Assembly: GCF_023370075.1 (NCBI RefSeq)
Contig: NZ_CP097149.1
Span: 881,001-945,000 of the forward strand
DNA from: Deinococcus sp. QL22
GTDB taxonomy: Bacteria > Deinococcota > Deinococci > Deinococcales > Deinococcaceae
Reading direction: 5' to 3'
Length of the DNA stretch: 64,000 nt
Shown: positions 31,900 through 42,313 of the stretch, piece by piece
Layout of the letters: every line of letters begins with the position of its first letter
Position numbering within the stretch: position 1 is the first letter of the stretch
Translations under genes and position numbers: made by a program
The notes under the pieces: model-generated
Database searches by the model: none
What the model saw: only the letters and a program-made list of their open reading frames with translations
Told to the model about the DNA's origin: nothing

Positions 31900-33393
31900 A
31901 TGACTGCACCCCACACGACGGCAGGGATGGCGCAAGACACGGCAATTCAGACTCCCGCAGCGCAGACGCTGAAAGAACTGCTCCAGACGCCCGCTTATTT
32001 GGGCCGCACTCCGTTTGATGGGGTGCGTCGCACCGTCCACGACGAGGTACGTGGCAACCTGATGCTGAAGCTGCGAACGGGCGAAGACCTGTTTCCCGGC
32101 GTGGTGGGCTACGACGACACCGTGATTCCCCAACTGGTGAACGCGCTGCTGGCCCGCCAGAACTTTATTTTGCTGGGACTGCGCGGACAGGCCAAGAGCC
32201 GGATTCTGCGGGCCATCACGGGCCTGATGGATGACTTTGTTCCCGTGATTTCGGGCGTGGAAATGCCCGACGATCCCCTGAACCCAGTGGGTGCAGAAGG
32301 CCGCGCCCTGCTGGAAGCGCACGGGCTGGACTTGCCGATTCGCTGGCTGCCCCGTGCTGACCGCTACGTAGAAAAACTCGCCACGCCCGATGTGACAGTG
32401 GCCGACCTGATCGGCGACGTAGACCCCATCAAGGCCGCCCGCCTCGGCACCAGCCTGGGCGACGTGCGCTCCATGCACTTTGGCCTGCTGCCCCGCGCCA
32501 ACCGGGGAATTTTTGCCGTAAACGAATTGGCCGATCTTGCGCCCAAAGTGCAGGTCGCGCTGTTCAACATCCTTCAGGAAGGCGACGTACAGATCAAAGG
32601 CTACCCCATCCGCCTTGAACTGGACGTGATGCTGGTGTTTTCCGCCAACCCGGAAGACTACACGGCACGCGGCAAAATCGTCACGCCCCTGAAAGACCGC
32701 ATCGGCAGCGAAATCCGCACCCACTACCCCACCGATGTGCGCCTCGGCATGAACATCACGGAGCAGGAAGCGGTACGCGGCGAGGACGTGACCGTGCCCG
32801 GATTTATGGCCGAACTGATTGAGGAAATCGCCTTTCAGGCCCGCGAAGATGGCCGCGTGGACAAGCTTTCGGGCGTGTCTCAGCGCCTGCCGATCAGCCT
32901 GATGGAAGTGGCGAGCGCCAACGCCGAACGCCGCAGCCTGACCGGAGATGGCCAACCTGTGGTGCGGGTCAGCGACGTGTACGCGGGACTTCCCGCCATT
33001 ACGGGCAAGATGGAACTGGAATACGAGGGCGAGATGAAGGGGGCCGATCAGGTGGCCCGCGACGTGATCCGCAAGGCCGCCGGAGCCGTGTACGCCCGCC
33101 GCCACGCCAGCGCCGATACCCGCGACCTGGAAAAGTGGTTTGAAGACGGCAACGTGTTCCGCTTTCCTCAGGGCGGCGACCCCGCTGCTGGCATGAAAGC
33201 CACCGCACAGGTGCCCGGCCTGCGTGACCTTGCCGTAGAAATTGCCGACAGCAACAGCGACGCCGTGCGGGTCAGTGCCGCCGAATTCATTTTGGAAGGC
33301 CTGTATGGCCGCAAGAAACTGAGCCGGGCCGAAGAAACCTACGCCGCACCAGAACAGGAAACCCGTCAGCAGCGGGGCGGACGCTGGAACTGA
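31900..33393 (+). CDS. MoxR/Mg-chelatase-like AAA+ ATPase
   Basis: 497-residue AAA+ chaperone-type ATPase. The Walker A region reads [16 protein letters not shown]; the Walker B position is [13 protein letters not shown], with an Asn in place of the usual Asp before the Glu; sensor 1 is [17 protein letters not shown] followed by the arginine-finger region [16 protein letters not shown]. This is the Mg-chelatase ChlI/MoxR class that typically assembles cofactors with a von Willebrand A partner. No such partner follows here. TACCTT lies 9 nt before the ATG. The gene ends at a strong hairpin. Confidence 0.85.
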   Translation: MTAPHTTAGMAQDTAIQTPAAQTLKELLQTPAYLGRTPFDGVRRTVHDEVRGNLMLKLRTGEDLFPGVVGYDDTVIPQLVNALLARQNFILLGLRGQAKSRILRAITGLMDDFVPVISGVEMPDDPLNPVGAEGRALLEAHGLDLPIRWLPRADRYVEKLATPDVTVADLIGDVDPIKAARLGTSLGDVRSMHFGLLPRANRGIFAVNELADLAPKVQVALFNILQEGDVQIKGYPIRLELDVMLVFSANPEDYTARGKIVTPLKDRIGSEIRTHYPTDVRLGMNITEQEAVRGEDVTVPGFMAELIEEIAFQAREDGRVDKLSGVSQRLPISLMEVASANAERRSLTGDGQPVVRVSDVYAGLPAITGKMELEYEGEMKGADQVARDVIRKAAGAVYARRHASADTRDLEKWFEDGNVFRFPQGGDPAAGMKATAQVPGLRDLAVEIADSNSDAVRVSAAEFILEGLYGRKKLSRAEETYAAPEQETRQQRGGRWN

Positions 33394-33425
33394 GCACAAC
33401 TCAACTGTCCTGACCTTTTAAGTCC

Positions 33426-33473
33426 CCCCGCCGTACACAGCGTCCCTGCAAAGGAATGTTGTGCGCGGCGGGG
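33426..33473 (+). terminator. Intrinsic terminator after AAA+ gene
   Basis: CCCCGCCG (33426-33433) and CGGCGGGG (33466-33473) form the stem with a 32-nt loop that can pair further, followed by ATTTCGCTTT. Confidence 0.6.
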
Positions 33474-33538
33474 ATTTCGCTTTGCCATCCAACGGGGCAA
33501 GTAGGATAGGGCATCTACCCTGCCCCGGAGGTTTCGCC

Positions 33539-34432
33539 ATGCCCGACTTTCGCCGCCCTACCTCTCTGCTGACCGCCCTTTTCGCTGCCGCGGCTCTGGG
33601 TCAGGGCACGCCCGCCACAACGCCGCCGACCACCGCTCCCCGCGCCATTTTGTTCCGACTGGTAGAGAACACGGCTGCGGTAGTCGGCACGCTGGACGGC
33701 CCCGCTACTGCTCGCCGCTGGACGCCCGGTGAGTCGTTGGGGCCACTGGCACACCAACAGATCGGGACGACGGTGAAAGCAACTGTGCTGGGGCCAACGG
33801 GCAAATTGGGGACGGCCACTGTCGGCGGGCGGATCGAAACCAACGATCCCTGCGATTGGGTGCGCGAAACCCGCTACCTGACCACCGTCAAAACTGTGTT
33901 TCCGGCCCATGCTCTGAGTGCACCGTGGAACCCCGTGCCGCGCATCATTACAGCCTTGCCACTCAACAGCGCCCCCTATTTGGCTATCGTCTCTGCCGAA
34001 CTGAAAAAATGGGGCCTGACCGCTACACCGCGCCTCGTGCAACTGCTCCGCACCGATCTGGACGGCAATGGACGGGACGACATTCTGATGGTGGCCGCCA
34101 GCGATCCGGTGACGTTTGGGGAAGGCGTCATGAACGGCGGGTACGCCGAACGTGCAGGACAGTACTCGCTGGTGCTGGTGCGCGAATCGTTGCCGGGCGG
34201 TGTCAAAACCAGTGTGTTGGGCAAGCGAATCTTCAAAACCGCTCCGGCCCCCGGTACCTTCCCAGAAATGTTGACCCAGCGCATAGGCGCAGTGGCCGAT
34301 CTGAACGGCGACGGCCGGATGGAAGTGCTGGTAGACGACTACGTACATGAGGGCGAGGGCACGACGGTCTGGCAAAGCGGCGCGGGAAACCGGGGAATGG
34401 CGAAGGTGCTGGAATGGGGCTGCGGGGTCTGA
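33539..34432 (+). CDS. Exported hypothetical protein with FG-GAP/VCBS-like segments
   Basis: 297-residue protein. MPDFRRPTSLLTALFAAAALGQG is a signal peptide. Two Asp/Gly-rich turns, RTDLDGNGRDDILMVAAS and ADLNGDGRMEVLVDDY, look like calcium-binding FG-GAP/VCBS repeat turns. The rest is a beta-rich domain of unknown fold. Start is the ATG at 33539, preceded by GGAGG at 6 nt; an in-frame start 78 bases upstream is rejected. Role unknown, probably a secreted or periplasmic protein. Confidence 0.75.
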   Translation: MPDFRRPTSLLTALFAAAALGQGTPATTPPTTAPRAILFRLVENTAAVVGTLDGPATARRWTPGESLGPLAHQQIGTTVKATVLGPTGKLGTATVGGRIETNDPCDWVRETRYLTTVKTVFPAHALSAPWNPVPRIITALPLNSAPYLAIVSAELKKWGLTATPRLVQLLRTDLDGNGRDDILMVAASDPVTFGEGVMNGGYAERAGQYSLVLVRESLPGGVKTSVLGKRIFKTAPAPGTFPEMLTQRIGAVADLNGDGRMEVLVDDYVHEGEGTTVWQSGAGNRGMAKVLEWGCGV

Positions 34433-34511
34433 TCGGGTGGTAGGAGGTCGGCTATAGGTTGTAGGAGAACGACTTCAAACTCCTTCCCACAGCCCACACG
34501 CCCCATCACTC

Positions 34512-35333
34512 CTAATACAACTTGCCCAGCACATCGTCCTTCATCACAAAGCTCTGCTCTTTGGTCGGAAATTGCCCGGCGCGGACTTCGGCGGCGTAGG
34601 CGGCAATAGCTTCGCGGGCGTCCCGGCCCAGTTCGGCATACCGTTTGGCGAGTTTCTTTTCGTCGCCCTCGTACAGGCCCAGAAGGTCGTGGTACACCAA
34701 CACCTGTCCTTTGCAGTACACGCCCGCGCCAATGCCGATGGTGGGCACGGTCAGACGTTCGGTAATCAGGCGGGCCAACCGAGCAGGAATGGCTTCCAGC
34801 ACCACCGCGAAGGCTCCGGCATCCTGTAAGGCCTGTGCGCCATCTACCGTGCGGCGGGCGCTTTCCTCGTCTTTGCCCTGCACCTTCAAGCCGCCCTGCG
34901 CGGTGGCGGTCTGGGGCATCAGGCCCACGTGTCCCATCACCGGAATCCCGTTCCGAGACAGCACACGCACCACGTCCAGCACTTCGGGGGTGGCCCCTTC
35001 CATCTTCACGGCGTCGGCCCCCGTTTCCTGAATCACGCGCACGGCGGCCCGCATCGCGTCGGTGACTCCGGTGTGGTACGTGCCAAAGGGCAAATCGACG
35101 ACCAGAAAGGTGTTCTGCGCCCCCCGGCGCACGGCGCGGGCGTGGTGAATCATGTCGCTTAAGGTCACGGGCGCGGTGGAGTCGTAGCCCAGCACCACGT
35201 TGCCCAGCGAGTCGCCCACCAGAATCAGGTCGGCCCCGCCCCGCTCGGCGTGAATACCACCGGGATAGTCGTAGGCCGTGACCATCACCAGGGGTTCGGC
35301 GGCGGTCATCAGTTCGGGCACGCTGCGTTTCAT
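34512..35333 (-). CDS. panB: 3-methyl-2-oxobutanoate hydroxymethyltransferase
   Basis: 273-residue first enzyme of pantothenate synthesis: transfers a hydroxymethyl group from 5,10-methylene-THF to alpha-ketoisovalerate to give ketopantoate. The signature motifs are [38 protein letters not shown], and [16 protein letters not shown]; Mg-binding Asp and Glu residues are present. Length is typical. ATG at 35333 is chosen over a 33-codon N-terminal extension because TACCGT lies 6 nt upstream and homologs start here. The partner genes panC and panD are not in the window. Confidence 0.94.
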   Translation of the reverse strand: MKRSVPELMTAAEPLVMVTAYDYPGGIHAERGGADLILVGDSLGNVVLGYDSTAPVTLSDMIHHARAVRRGAQNTFLVVDLPFGTYHTGVTDAMRAAVRVIQETGADAVKMEGATPEVLDVVRVLSRNGIPVMGHVGLMPQTATAQGGLKVQGKDEESARRTVDGAQALQDAGAFAVVLEAIPARLARLITERLTVPTIGIGAGVYCKGQVLVYHDLLGLYEGDEKKLAKRYAELGRDAREAIAAYAAEVRAGQFPTKEQSFVMKDDVLGKLY

Positions 35334-35339
35334 GGGATT

Positions 35340-35345
35340 ACGGTA
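35340..35345 (-). promoter_or_regulatory. -10 element (TACCGT) for leaderless panB
   Basis: TACCGT lies 6 nt before the ATG at 35333 on the minus strand. Confidence 0.4.
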
Positions 35346-35366
35346 GCAGGACGCGGGCCAAAAGCG

Positions 35367-35484
35367 GTCTAAGGGTCGAGGGTCTAAGGGTCTGAGAACA
35401 GCTAAAGACTGGGGCGTGAAGCTGCCGCACACAGCATCGCCCCCGCCCTGGCACCTTAGACCCTCGACTTTTAGACCCTTAGAC
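35367..35484. repeat. Nested direct and inverted repeats of TCTAAGGGTC
   Basis: The left arm (35367-35393) holds two copies of GTCTAAGGGTC-like sequence around GAGGGTC; the right arm (35454-35484) carries the reverse complements CCTTAGACCCTCGAC and TTTTAGACCCTTAGAC. The copies could pair in several registers. It lies in the panB/DUF420 intergenic region and may act as a transcription end, but no U-tract follows. Confidence 0.6.
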
Positions 35485-35519
35485 GCCGCACCTTTAGACT
35501 TATGCCGCCTAAACGCCCC

Positions 35520-35999
35520 CTACCCCTTGATCACCTCGCCGTAGCGCCCCAGTACCAGATAAATGATCCAGCCCGTGACCGCCACATACAGCCAGACCGG
35601 AACTGTCCAGCGCACCCAGGCCCGGTGTTTGTTGAAGAATCCACGGGCGGCGGGTGCGTCGATATTGCTCAGATTTTTGGCGGCCTTCAGCCCCTTATAG
35701 GCGTTCCAGAGTGCGCCCACCGCCAGCGGCAGATTCAGGGTCGCCAGAATAATGTGACTGATCAGCAGCACGTAATAGGCCGTGCGCCAGGTGTCGGGGC
35801 CTGCATACCTCTTTTCGTAGCCGAGGCCAAGGCGGGTCAGGTACAGCACCAGAAAAATGGTGGCAAAGCTGCTGGCCAGGATCATGGCCCGCATATGTGC
35901 TTCGCGGTTTTGATTGCGAATAAAGAACACGCCAAAGCAAAGCGCGATGCCGCTGAGGACGATGGTAATGACCGCCCACTGGTTGATAGTTTCCGCCAT
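35520..35999 (-). CDS. DUF420 (YozB-like) membrane protein
   Basis: 159-residue inner-membrane protein with four or five transmembrane helices and conserved His/Arg positions ([29 protein letters not shown]). DUF420 proteins are commonly encoded next to caa3 oxidase and heme A biosynthesis genes, which are about 4 kb away here, separated by the two GGDEF-EAL genes. TATAGT lies 9 nt before the ATG. Function in oxidase assembly is inference from that genomic association. Confidence 0.85.
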   Translation of the reverse strand: MAETINQWAVITIVLSGIALCFGVFFIRNQNREAHMRAMILASSFATIFLVLYLTRLGLGYEKRYAGPDTWRTAYYVLLISHIILATLNLPLAVGALWNAYKGLKAAKNLSNIDAPAARGFFNKHRAWVRWTVPVWLYVAVTGWIIYLVLGRYGEVIKG

Positions 36000-36089
36000 A
36001 TTGCCCGGACTATAGACGCAAGGGGCCGGGGCGAGTGTCCGGGGGGGGCTAGAAGGTGGTCTTGGTTTAAAATGACTACGTAGGTCAGC

Positions 36090-36095
36090 TATACT
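36090..36095 (+). promoter_or_regulatory. -10 element (TATACT) for leaderless GGDEF-EAL gene
   Basis: TATACT ends 7 nt before the ATG at 36103. Confidence 0.55.
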
Positions 36096-36102
36096 TGACC
36101 AG

Positions 36103-38019
36103 ATGCCAGATAGCGCCAGGCAAACGCAACTCGCCCTGATAGACAGCCTGGCCCGTGCCAGACGGCTCGCCATGAGCATTGTCCTGCCTGTTGTCTGCCT
36201 GCTTTCCATTGTAACTATCGTCTTAACCAATGATGGTTTGAGCTACCATGCCTATAACACACCAATCTATTCAACCATCGTCGTCTGGTTTTTACTGTCC
36301 TGGTGTGGTGTTCGCTTGTATCCTGGAAACGAATTGCCCTATGTATCTATGCCGTTGGCATGTAGTTTTTTCCTAATTTCAAAACTTACTGCTCTTATCA
36401 TGTTCGCAGAGGGAAGTGACTTTTCTTTAGGCCTTATAGAGGGCATGATCTGGCTTTACGCAGTTATCGTTTTTGCCCTAATCAATAGCACACTTATTTT
36501 TTACTGGTAATACTCATTGGGCCTGATGTCTGTTCTATCACTTATTAGTCTATTTTACGCTTTAAGCAATTTAGATAGTGCCAATGCCACTTCAAACCTT
36601 GTTGCTCTTACACAACTCAATTCCGTCGGCTGGATTATTCTGACGGGTTCTAAAGGATACATGTTGAGAAAGGAAATGCATACGGAACATGTGACCAGAA
36701 TGACAACTCTTGAAAGGATCGTCTATACCGATATTCTGACCAACCTGCGAAACAGGCGTTATTTGAATCATTATTTGCAAGACTTTTTAGAAACTCCCAA
36801 CTCCAATATTCTCTCGCTGCTTTTTATCGACCTTGATAGCTTTAAACTGGTAAATGATACCCTAGGACATACGAAGGGCGATGAGTTACTAAAGCAGGTG
36901 GCCCAGCTGCTCCTGAAGTCCTGTGGGCTACAAGCAGTGGTCACTCGCATGAACGGAGATGGGTTTGTGGTGGTGTTGCCAGAGACCTCCGGGGCAGAGG
37001 CCGAACTTATAGGCCGTCAAATTCTCAAACATCTTCAGGCCGATGGACTCGAATTGGGGGCAGAATTCAAGCCCTTCCGCCTGACACTCAGCATCGGCAT
37101 CAGTGTTTACCCTGAAGATGGCCTGACGAGCGAAGAACTCCTGCGTCATGCGGACAGTGCCATGTTCGCCGTCAAGCGCAACGGGAAACAAAATGTTCGC
37201 CGCTATAATCCCGCCGACGACGCCGAAACGGAATACCGGCAGGAATTGGCCCGCGAGTTGGCAGGGGCCCTAAGCCGGCAAGAGATCTCTTTGGTGTTCC
37301 AGCCTTTGTATGATCTCAAAACAGGCGAACTGGTGAAAGCAGAGGTGCTGATGCGCTGGCATCATCCTGTCCTTGGTTGGGTTTCACCTGCTGCCTTTAT
37401 TCCAGTGGCCGAACAAAGCGGATTAATCAATGCGCTTGGACTATGGGCCTTGCAGCAGAGTTGCGGGTACGCCCGTCTATGGCCTAACGTCATATTGTGC
37501 GTCAATGTCTCTGTTCTGCAGCCGCTTCAAGCAAACTTCGCACAACAAATTACTGAACTCCTGCACGAATATGCCTTACCAGCCAGCCGCCTAGAGTTGG
37601 AACTGACCGAAACCACCCTGATGGAAGACAATTCCAACACGCTTGAAGCGCTGCGTAGCCTGAAGAAAACTGGCGTGGGCCTGACGATCGACGATTTTGG
37701 TATCGGGTATTCCAATTTGGCCCGCCTGCGAACCTTACCCGTCAAGACACTGAAGATGGATCAGAGTTTTACCAGGCATCTGGCCGGGTCAGAACTCGAC
37801 CAACGCTACGCCCAGGGCATGATCAATGCTGTGGTGCAGGTCAGCGATATTGCGGGGCTGCACGTCACCGCCGAGGGCATCGAGACCTTCGAGCAGTTGC
37901 AAACCGTTCGTGCCCTCGGCTGTCATACCGGGCAAGGCTACTTTCTGGCCCGTCCATGCAATGCAGAGCAGTTTGAGTCCATGCTCCACACCCCTGTGGC
38001 GACCTGGGTCACGCTCTGA
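36103..38019 (+). pseudogene. Membrane GGDEF-EAL protein interrupted by an in-frame TAA
   Basis: 639-codon frame for a c-di-GMP turnover protein, with TAA at 36508-36510 (codon 136) inside the membrane domain. The paralogue downstream has Asn at this position, and both sides align with it, so the stop is a point change. Before it: four or so helices with the motif [12 protein letters not shown]. After it: further helices, a GGDEF domain whose signature is NGDGF (degenerate, with a conserved IDLDSFKLVNDTLGH), and an EAL domain with AEVLMRW, VNVS, ELTETTLM, TIDDFGIGYSNL and TAEGIETFEQL, which look catalytically complete. Internal starts (TTG 36517, ATG 36526) could give a separate GGDEF-EAL half. 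AT-rich first half. Confidence 0.82.
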
Positions 38020-38137
38020 CAGTCTCTGCCTAGGCGAACAAGCTCTGGGCTGACAGAAACTTAATGACTATCAGTTTCTTCAGATTGTACCCCAAAGTCT
38101 AAATGACGTTATGGGTAAGTTATATTTTGATGATACT

Positions 38138-40063
38138 ATGGATTTGAGTTCTCAAAGCCGACATAGTGTAACAGAAGATCTAGCGACGTCGAGACGACGG
38201 GCTCTAGTAATTATGATGCCGTTTGTTGTATTGGCAACTATTATTACTGAATATACGACAAGAGATTCGCTCAGTTATCATACTTACAACACTCCGCTTC
38301 TCACTACTGCTTTTATTATTCATTCAATCTGCGGGATATTAATGTACCTTAGGTGGCGTGGGGAGACACCCTATGTTATATTTTCATGTTCATCGATGAT
38401 TTTTGCTGTATCTAAATTAATTCTACTGCTTATTTATTCAACACCGGAATATCTACCGTATGGAATCTCCGAATCTGTTATTTGGGTTTATCCTATCATA
38501 ACTTTTCTCTTGCTTAATAGTCTTCAGCACTATTATTGGAACATGTCTATCCTTTTTATGTCCGCGATAAGTCTGGTTAGTCTAATATACGGATTAGTCT
38601 GGATTGGTGACAGCAGTATAGAGATTGCAATTACATCTCTTCTGCATTTTAATCTTACCGGATGGATTGTTATTCTAGCCGCAAGGGGATATATTATACA
38701 AAAGCAAATATACTCGGAGCAAATGGAGAAGCTTAATCATCTAGAAAGCATTGTATATATTGACCTTCTGACCGGACTACATAATCGAAGGTACTTAGAA
38801 AAATATTTGAGCGATTACATTTTCGCCAATATCAATGGAAACTGTTCAATAATTTTCATAGATTTGGATAATTTCAAACTAATAAATGACAGCTTAGGAC
38901 ATGAACAAGGCGATGAGGTTCTCAAACGAGTCGCCAAACTATTTATTGAGTCTAGTAAATCTCAGATGCTCGTCACCAGACTGAATGGGGATCAATTTGT
39001 GCTGGTTATACCCTCCGATCGTGGCGAGCAGGCCGAATACTTCAGTCGTGTCATCTCAGATCATCTGCATTCTGAGGGCCTAAGACTAACTCCAGATTTC
39101 AATCATATCCACCTTACCCTGAGTATCGGCATCAGTGTCTATCCTGATGACGCACAACAACCCAAAGAACTCCTGCGTCATGCCGATAGTGCCATGCTAG
39201 CAGTTAAGAGATCCGGCAAGCATGGTTTAAAGCGGTATAATTCAACAGATGATGGATCAACGGAAGATCAACAACGAATGGTTCATGACCTGCATGGAGC
39301 TATAGAACGTAACGAGATCTCTATTCTCTTTCAACCTATCTATAATGTCGATGGTGGGAAGATAAGCAAACTAGAAGTGCTGATGCGCTGGCAGCACCCA
39401 ACCCTGGGGTTCGTCTTGCCAGAAATATTCATCCCACTGGCAGAGCAGTTCGGTTTGATCGTTCCTTTGGGCCAATGGGTTATTAAACAGAGTTGCCGCT
39501 TTGCCCTGCATTGGGATGGCATTCAGGTCTGCGTCAACGTTTCTGCCCTTCAGTTGTCACAGACCAACTTTATACAAGAACTCGCCCATGCTTTGGCCGA
39601 ATACCAGATCAAGCCATCTCAACTGGCTCTAGAGTTGACCGAGACAGTCTTGATGCAAGAGAATCCTCATACAGAGCGGGTTTTACAACAAATCAACGAC
39701 ATGGGTGTCGATCTCATCATAGACGACTTTGGAATGGGTTATTCAAATCTCAATCGTTTGCGAACCTTACCTATACAGGCCCTAAAAATAGATAGAAGTT
39801 TTACAGCCAATGTAATCGGCACAGAAACCAAACACCTATACGCACAGCAGATGGTAACGGCGACCGTGAGCCTAAGCGACATTGCCAGCCTAAAAGTGAC
39901 GGCAGAAGGCGTAGAAACCAGAGAACAATTGGAGATGATGCAGCGTTTGGGCTGCCATTTCGGGCAGGGCTACTTTTTTTCCAAACCCTATACTCCTGAG
40001 CAGATCGACGCTTTATTGTTGGAGGCTCTCCCTTTTGGCCTCCCACACCCGACCGCCCCCTAG
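38138..40063 (+). CDS. Membrane GGDEF-EAL protein (c-di-GMP phosphodiesterase-type)
   Basis: 641-residue paralogue of the interrupted gene just upstream. The N-terminal membrane domain has about six helices and the shared motif RDSLSYHTYNTP. The GGDEF signature is degenerate (NGDQF), so cyclase activity is doubtful; FIDLDNFKLINDSLGH remains. The EAL domain is intact: LEVLMRW, VNVSAL, ELTETVLM, IIDDFGMGYSNL, EGVETREQL and a C-terminal HFGQGYFFSKP. ATG at 38138 is chosen over 38111 because it aligns with the paralogue's start and has TATATT/TATTTT boxes upstream. The codon use and AT-rich N-terminal half differ from neighbours. Confidence 0.85.
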   Translation: MDLSSQSRHSVTEDLATSRRRALVIMMPFVVLATIITEYTTRDSLSYHTYNTPLLTTAFIIHSICGILMYLRWRGETPYVIFSCSSMIFAVSKLILLLIYSTPEYLPYGISESVIWVYPIITFLLLNSLQHYYWNMSILFMSAISLVSLIYGLVWIGDSSIEIAITSLLHFNLTGWIVILAARGYIIQKQIYSEQMEKLNHLESIVYIDLLTGLHNRRYLEKYLSDYIFANINGNCSIIFIDLDNFKLINDSLGHEQGDEVLKRVAKLFIESSKSQMLVTRLNGDQFVLVIPSDRGEQAEYFSRVISDHLHSEGLRLTPDFNHIHLTLSIGISVYPDDAQQPKELLRHADSAMLAVKRSGKHGLKRYNSTDDGSTEDQQRMVHDLHGAIERNEISILFQPIYNVDGGKISKLEVLMRWQHPTLGFVLPEIFIPLAEQFGLIVPLGQWVIKQSCRFALHWDGIQVCVNVSALQLSQTNFIQELAHALAEYQIKPSQLALELTETVLMQENPHTERVLQQINDMGVDLIIDDFGMGYSNLNRLRTLPIQALKIDRSFTANVIGTETKHLYAQQMVTATVSLSDIASLKVTAEGVETREQLEMMQRLGCHFGQGYFFSKPYTPEQIDALLLEALPFGLPHPTAP

Positions 40064-40311
40064 AGCAGTTGTCCGAATTACAGCGTCGGGAAAAAACCTT
40101 CTGCCCCTTCCCTTCTCCCAGCTGCCCTCTCAAATTCACTCCGTTCGGTCAGAAACGAACAAGACTTCTGACCCATGCTCCAAGCCTCAGCGGGCGAGGG
40201 ACAATCTTCTACCGGGGGTGGCGCATAGAATAGCGGGCGATGAGCGCGTGGGGCCAAGAACTGGAATCAGCAACGGCTCAGGCCAGAAGGCGCGAAAGGG
40301 ACGGTGGAAGA

Positions 40312-41337
40312 ATGAGCAAGACCCTAACAGTTACCCGCGCAGGAGCGGGCGCGTGGTTGTCCCGGCTGGCCTGGGGGGCGCTGGCCTACAACATCCTGGT
40401 GATCTTGTGGGGCGCGGTGGTACGCATTACGGGCGCGGGCGCGGGCTGCGGCGAACATTGGCCGCTGTGCAACGGCGTGGTCGTGCCGCAAGACCCCACC
40501 CTCCATACCATCATCGAACTGAGTCACCGCCTCACCAGCAGCCTGAGTGGCCTTCTGGCGATCGCGCTGGTCGTGCTGGCGTTCCGGGCCACCCCCAAAG
40601 GCCATATAGCGCGGTTGGGCGCTGTGCTGAGCCTCGGCCTGATCATTCTGGAAGGTCTGGTGGGCGGCGTGCAAGTCCTGTTGGGCCTCACTGCCGACAG
40701 CACCGACCCGGCACGCGGACTGGTGCAGGGCATCCACCTCGCCAACACCTTTTTGCTGCTGGGGGCGTTACTGCTGACCGCACTCTGGGCTTCTGGCGGG
40801 CCACGTCTGAAACTCAGGAAGCAGGGCGCGGCAGGCTGGGCCAGCTTTGCGGGGCTGGGGCTGCTGCTGGTGCTGGGCGCGGCAGGTGCAGTGACCGCGT
40901 TGGGCGACCTGTTGTTCCTGCCCGCCGATGGCAGCACGCCTATTTCTACCGTCAAACGTGATTTTGCGGCGACGGCCACCATCATCGAGAATCTGCGGGT
41001 GCTTCACCCGATGCTGGCCATCCTGACCAGTGCTTATCTGGTGTGGCTGGGCCTGTTGTTGCGGCGGGTGCGGCCCAGCGCCGAGGTCAACCGCTGGAGT
41101 CTGGTGCTGTGGGGCCTGCTGGGAGCGCAAATGGTGGCCGGGTTTGCCAACATCTCCCTGAAAGCCCCCGGCTGGATGCAACTGACGCATCTGCTGCTGG
41201 CCTGCATCATGTGGCTCGCAACGGTCATGCTGACCTACCGCGCCCTGACTGCCCTGAGTGTGTCTCCGGCTGCCAATCCCATCCTCTCTCCCCTCTCTGA
41301 CACAGCCCGAACCACCCCCAAAGGACGCAATGCGTGA
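40312..41337 (+). CDS. ctaA: Heme A synthase CtaA/COX15
   Basis: 341-residue, eight-helix inner-membrane enzyme that oxidises the methyl group of heme O to give heme A for the caa3 oxidase. The conserved heme-ligand His sits in [32 protein letters not shown] is the first signature and contains the paired acidic/Cys region; [14 protein letters not shown] and TLMYRALTAL-like segments complete it. ATG at 40312 is preferred: an in-frame ATG at 40240 adds 24 residues rich in the rare Arg codons AGA/AGG, although TAGAAT lies 8 nt before it. The stop overlaps the GTG start of ctaB. Confidence 0.93.
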   Translation: MSKTLTVTRAGAGAWLSRLAWGALAYNILVILWGAVVRITGAGAGCGEHWPLCNGVVVPQDPTLHTIIELSHRLTSSLSGLLAIALVVLAFRATPKGHIARLGAVLSLGLIILEGLVGGVQVLLGLTADSTDPARGLVQGIHLANTFLLLGALLLTALWASGGPRLKLRKQGAAGWASFAGLGLLLVLGAAGAVTALGDLLFLPADGSTPISTVKRDFAATATIIENLRVLHPMLAILTSAYLVWLGLLLRRVRPSAEVNRWSLVLWGLLGAQMVAGFANISLKAPGWMQLTHLLLACIMWLATVMLTYRALTALSVSPAANPILSPLSDTARTTPKGRNA

Positions 41338-42257
41338 CTGCCCTAACTGATTCTGCCGCCCCTGCCCGTGCCACCTGGCGCGATTACCTCTCGCTGACCA
41401 AACCCAAGGTCATCAGCCTGCTGCTGTGGACGACCCTGACCGCGATGGTGATGGCGGCGCGGGGCTGGCCGGGTCTGTGGCTGATGCTGGTGGTGGGCGT
41501 GGCAGGCTATATGTCGGCGGGTTCGGCAGGCGTGTTCAACATGATCATTGACCGCGACATTGACCTGAAGATGGCCCGCACCGCCCAGCGCCCGGTCACG
41601 AGCGGCATGATTTCGGCTCAGAATGCCGCGATCTTCGGCACCACCCTGCAAGTCCTGTCGTTCGTGATGCTGTGGGTCTGGGGATCGCCGCTGGCCGCGT
41701 GGATGAGCCTCGCCGGATTCCTGACCTACGTGGTGGTCTATACGCTGTGGCTGAAGCGCACCACCTGGCACAACATCGTGCTGGGCGGGGCCGCCGGGTG
41801 CTTTCCGCCGCTGGTGGGCTGGGCCGCCGTGACTGGAGAGCTGAACCTGTTCGCGTGGTTCCTGTTCGCCATCATCTTCTTCTGGACTCCCGTGCATTTT
41901 TGGGCGCTGGCCCTGATGATCAAGGATGAATACCGCGAGGTAGGCATTCCGATGCTGCCGGTGGTTCACGGCGACAAGCTGACGGTGGCCCAGATCGGTC
42001 TGTACGCCATCTATACGGTGGTGCTGTCGGTGATGCCTGTGTTCTTCCGTGAAGTCGGCGCGATCTACTTCATCTCGGCGGCCATGCTGGGCGGGCTGCT
42101 GCTTCAGCGGTCTTGGGTGCTGTACAAGCATGTGATGGCCGGAAACGCCGTGGAACGCCGCGTGGCCGTGCCGCTGTACCTGTATTCCATGCTGTATCTG
42201 GCGCTGCTGTTTGTGGCTGGAGCGCTAGACCGGGTGGTGTTCGCGCACCTGTTGTGA
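41334..42257 (+). CDS. ctaB: Protoheme IX farnesyltransferase CtaB/COX10
   Basis: 307-residue UbiA-family membrane prenyltransferase that converts heme B to heme O, the step before CtaA. The first Asp-rich motif is [18 protein letters not shown] (N/D-xxx-D type) and the second is [35 protein letters not shown] marks the N-terminus. It starts with GTG at 41334, which overlaps the ctaA stop as GTGA, so translation is coupled. A hairpin follows the gene. Confidence 0.95.
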   Translation: MTALTDSAAPARATWRDYLSLTKPKVISLLLWTTLTAMVMAARGWPGLWLMLVVGVAGYMSAGSAGVFNMIIDRDIDLKMARTAQRPVTSGMISAQNAAIFGTTLQVLSFVMLWVWGSPLAAWMSLAGFLTYVVVYTLWLKRTTWHNIVLGGAAGCFPPLVGWAAVTGELNLFAWFLFAIIFFWTPVHFWALALMIKDEYREVGIPMLPVVHGDKLTVAQIGLYAIYTVVLSVMPVFFREVGAIYFISAAMLGGLLLQRSWVLYKHVMAGNAVERRVAVPLYLYSMLYLALLFVAGALDRVVFAHLL

Positions 42258-42279
42258 ACAACCGGGGTTGGTCAGTGGA

Positions 42280-42313
42280 AAAAGCGCAGACAGCAAGATT
42301 GTCCTGCGCTTTT
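42280..42313 (+). terminator. Intrinsic terminator after ctaB
   Basis: AAAAGCGCAG and CTGCGCTTTT form the stem, with an inner ACA/TGT. The run of T follows in the stem itself (CTTTTCG). It separates the ctaAB and coxBA units. Confidence 0.65.

Noticed and set aside
31630..33399. 589-codon frame opposite the AAA+ gene
   Set aside because: Antisense shadow; the sense strand encodes a clear ATPase.
40240..40311. Upstream start for ctaA (TAGAAT box 8 nt before ATG 40240)
   Set aside because: The 24 extra codons contain several AGA/AGG Arg codons, rare in this genome; kept only as an alternative start.
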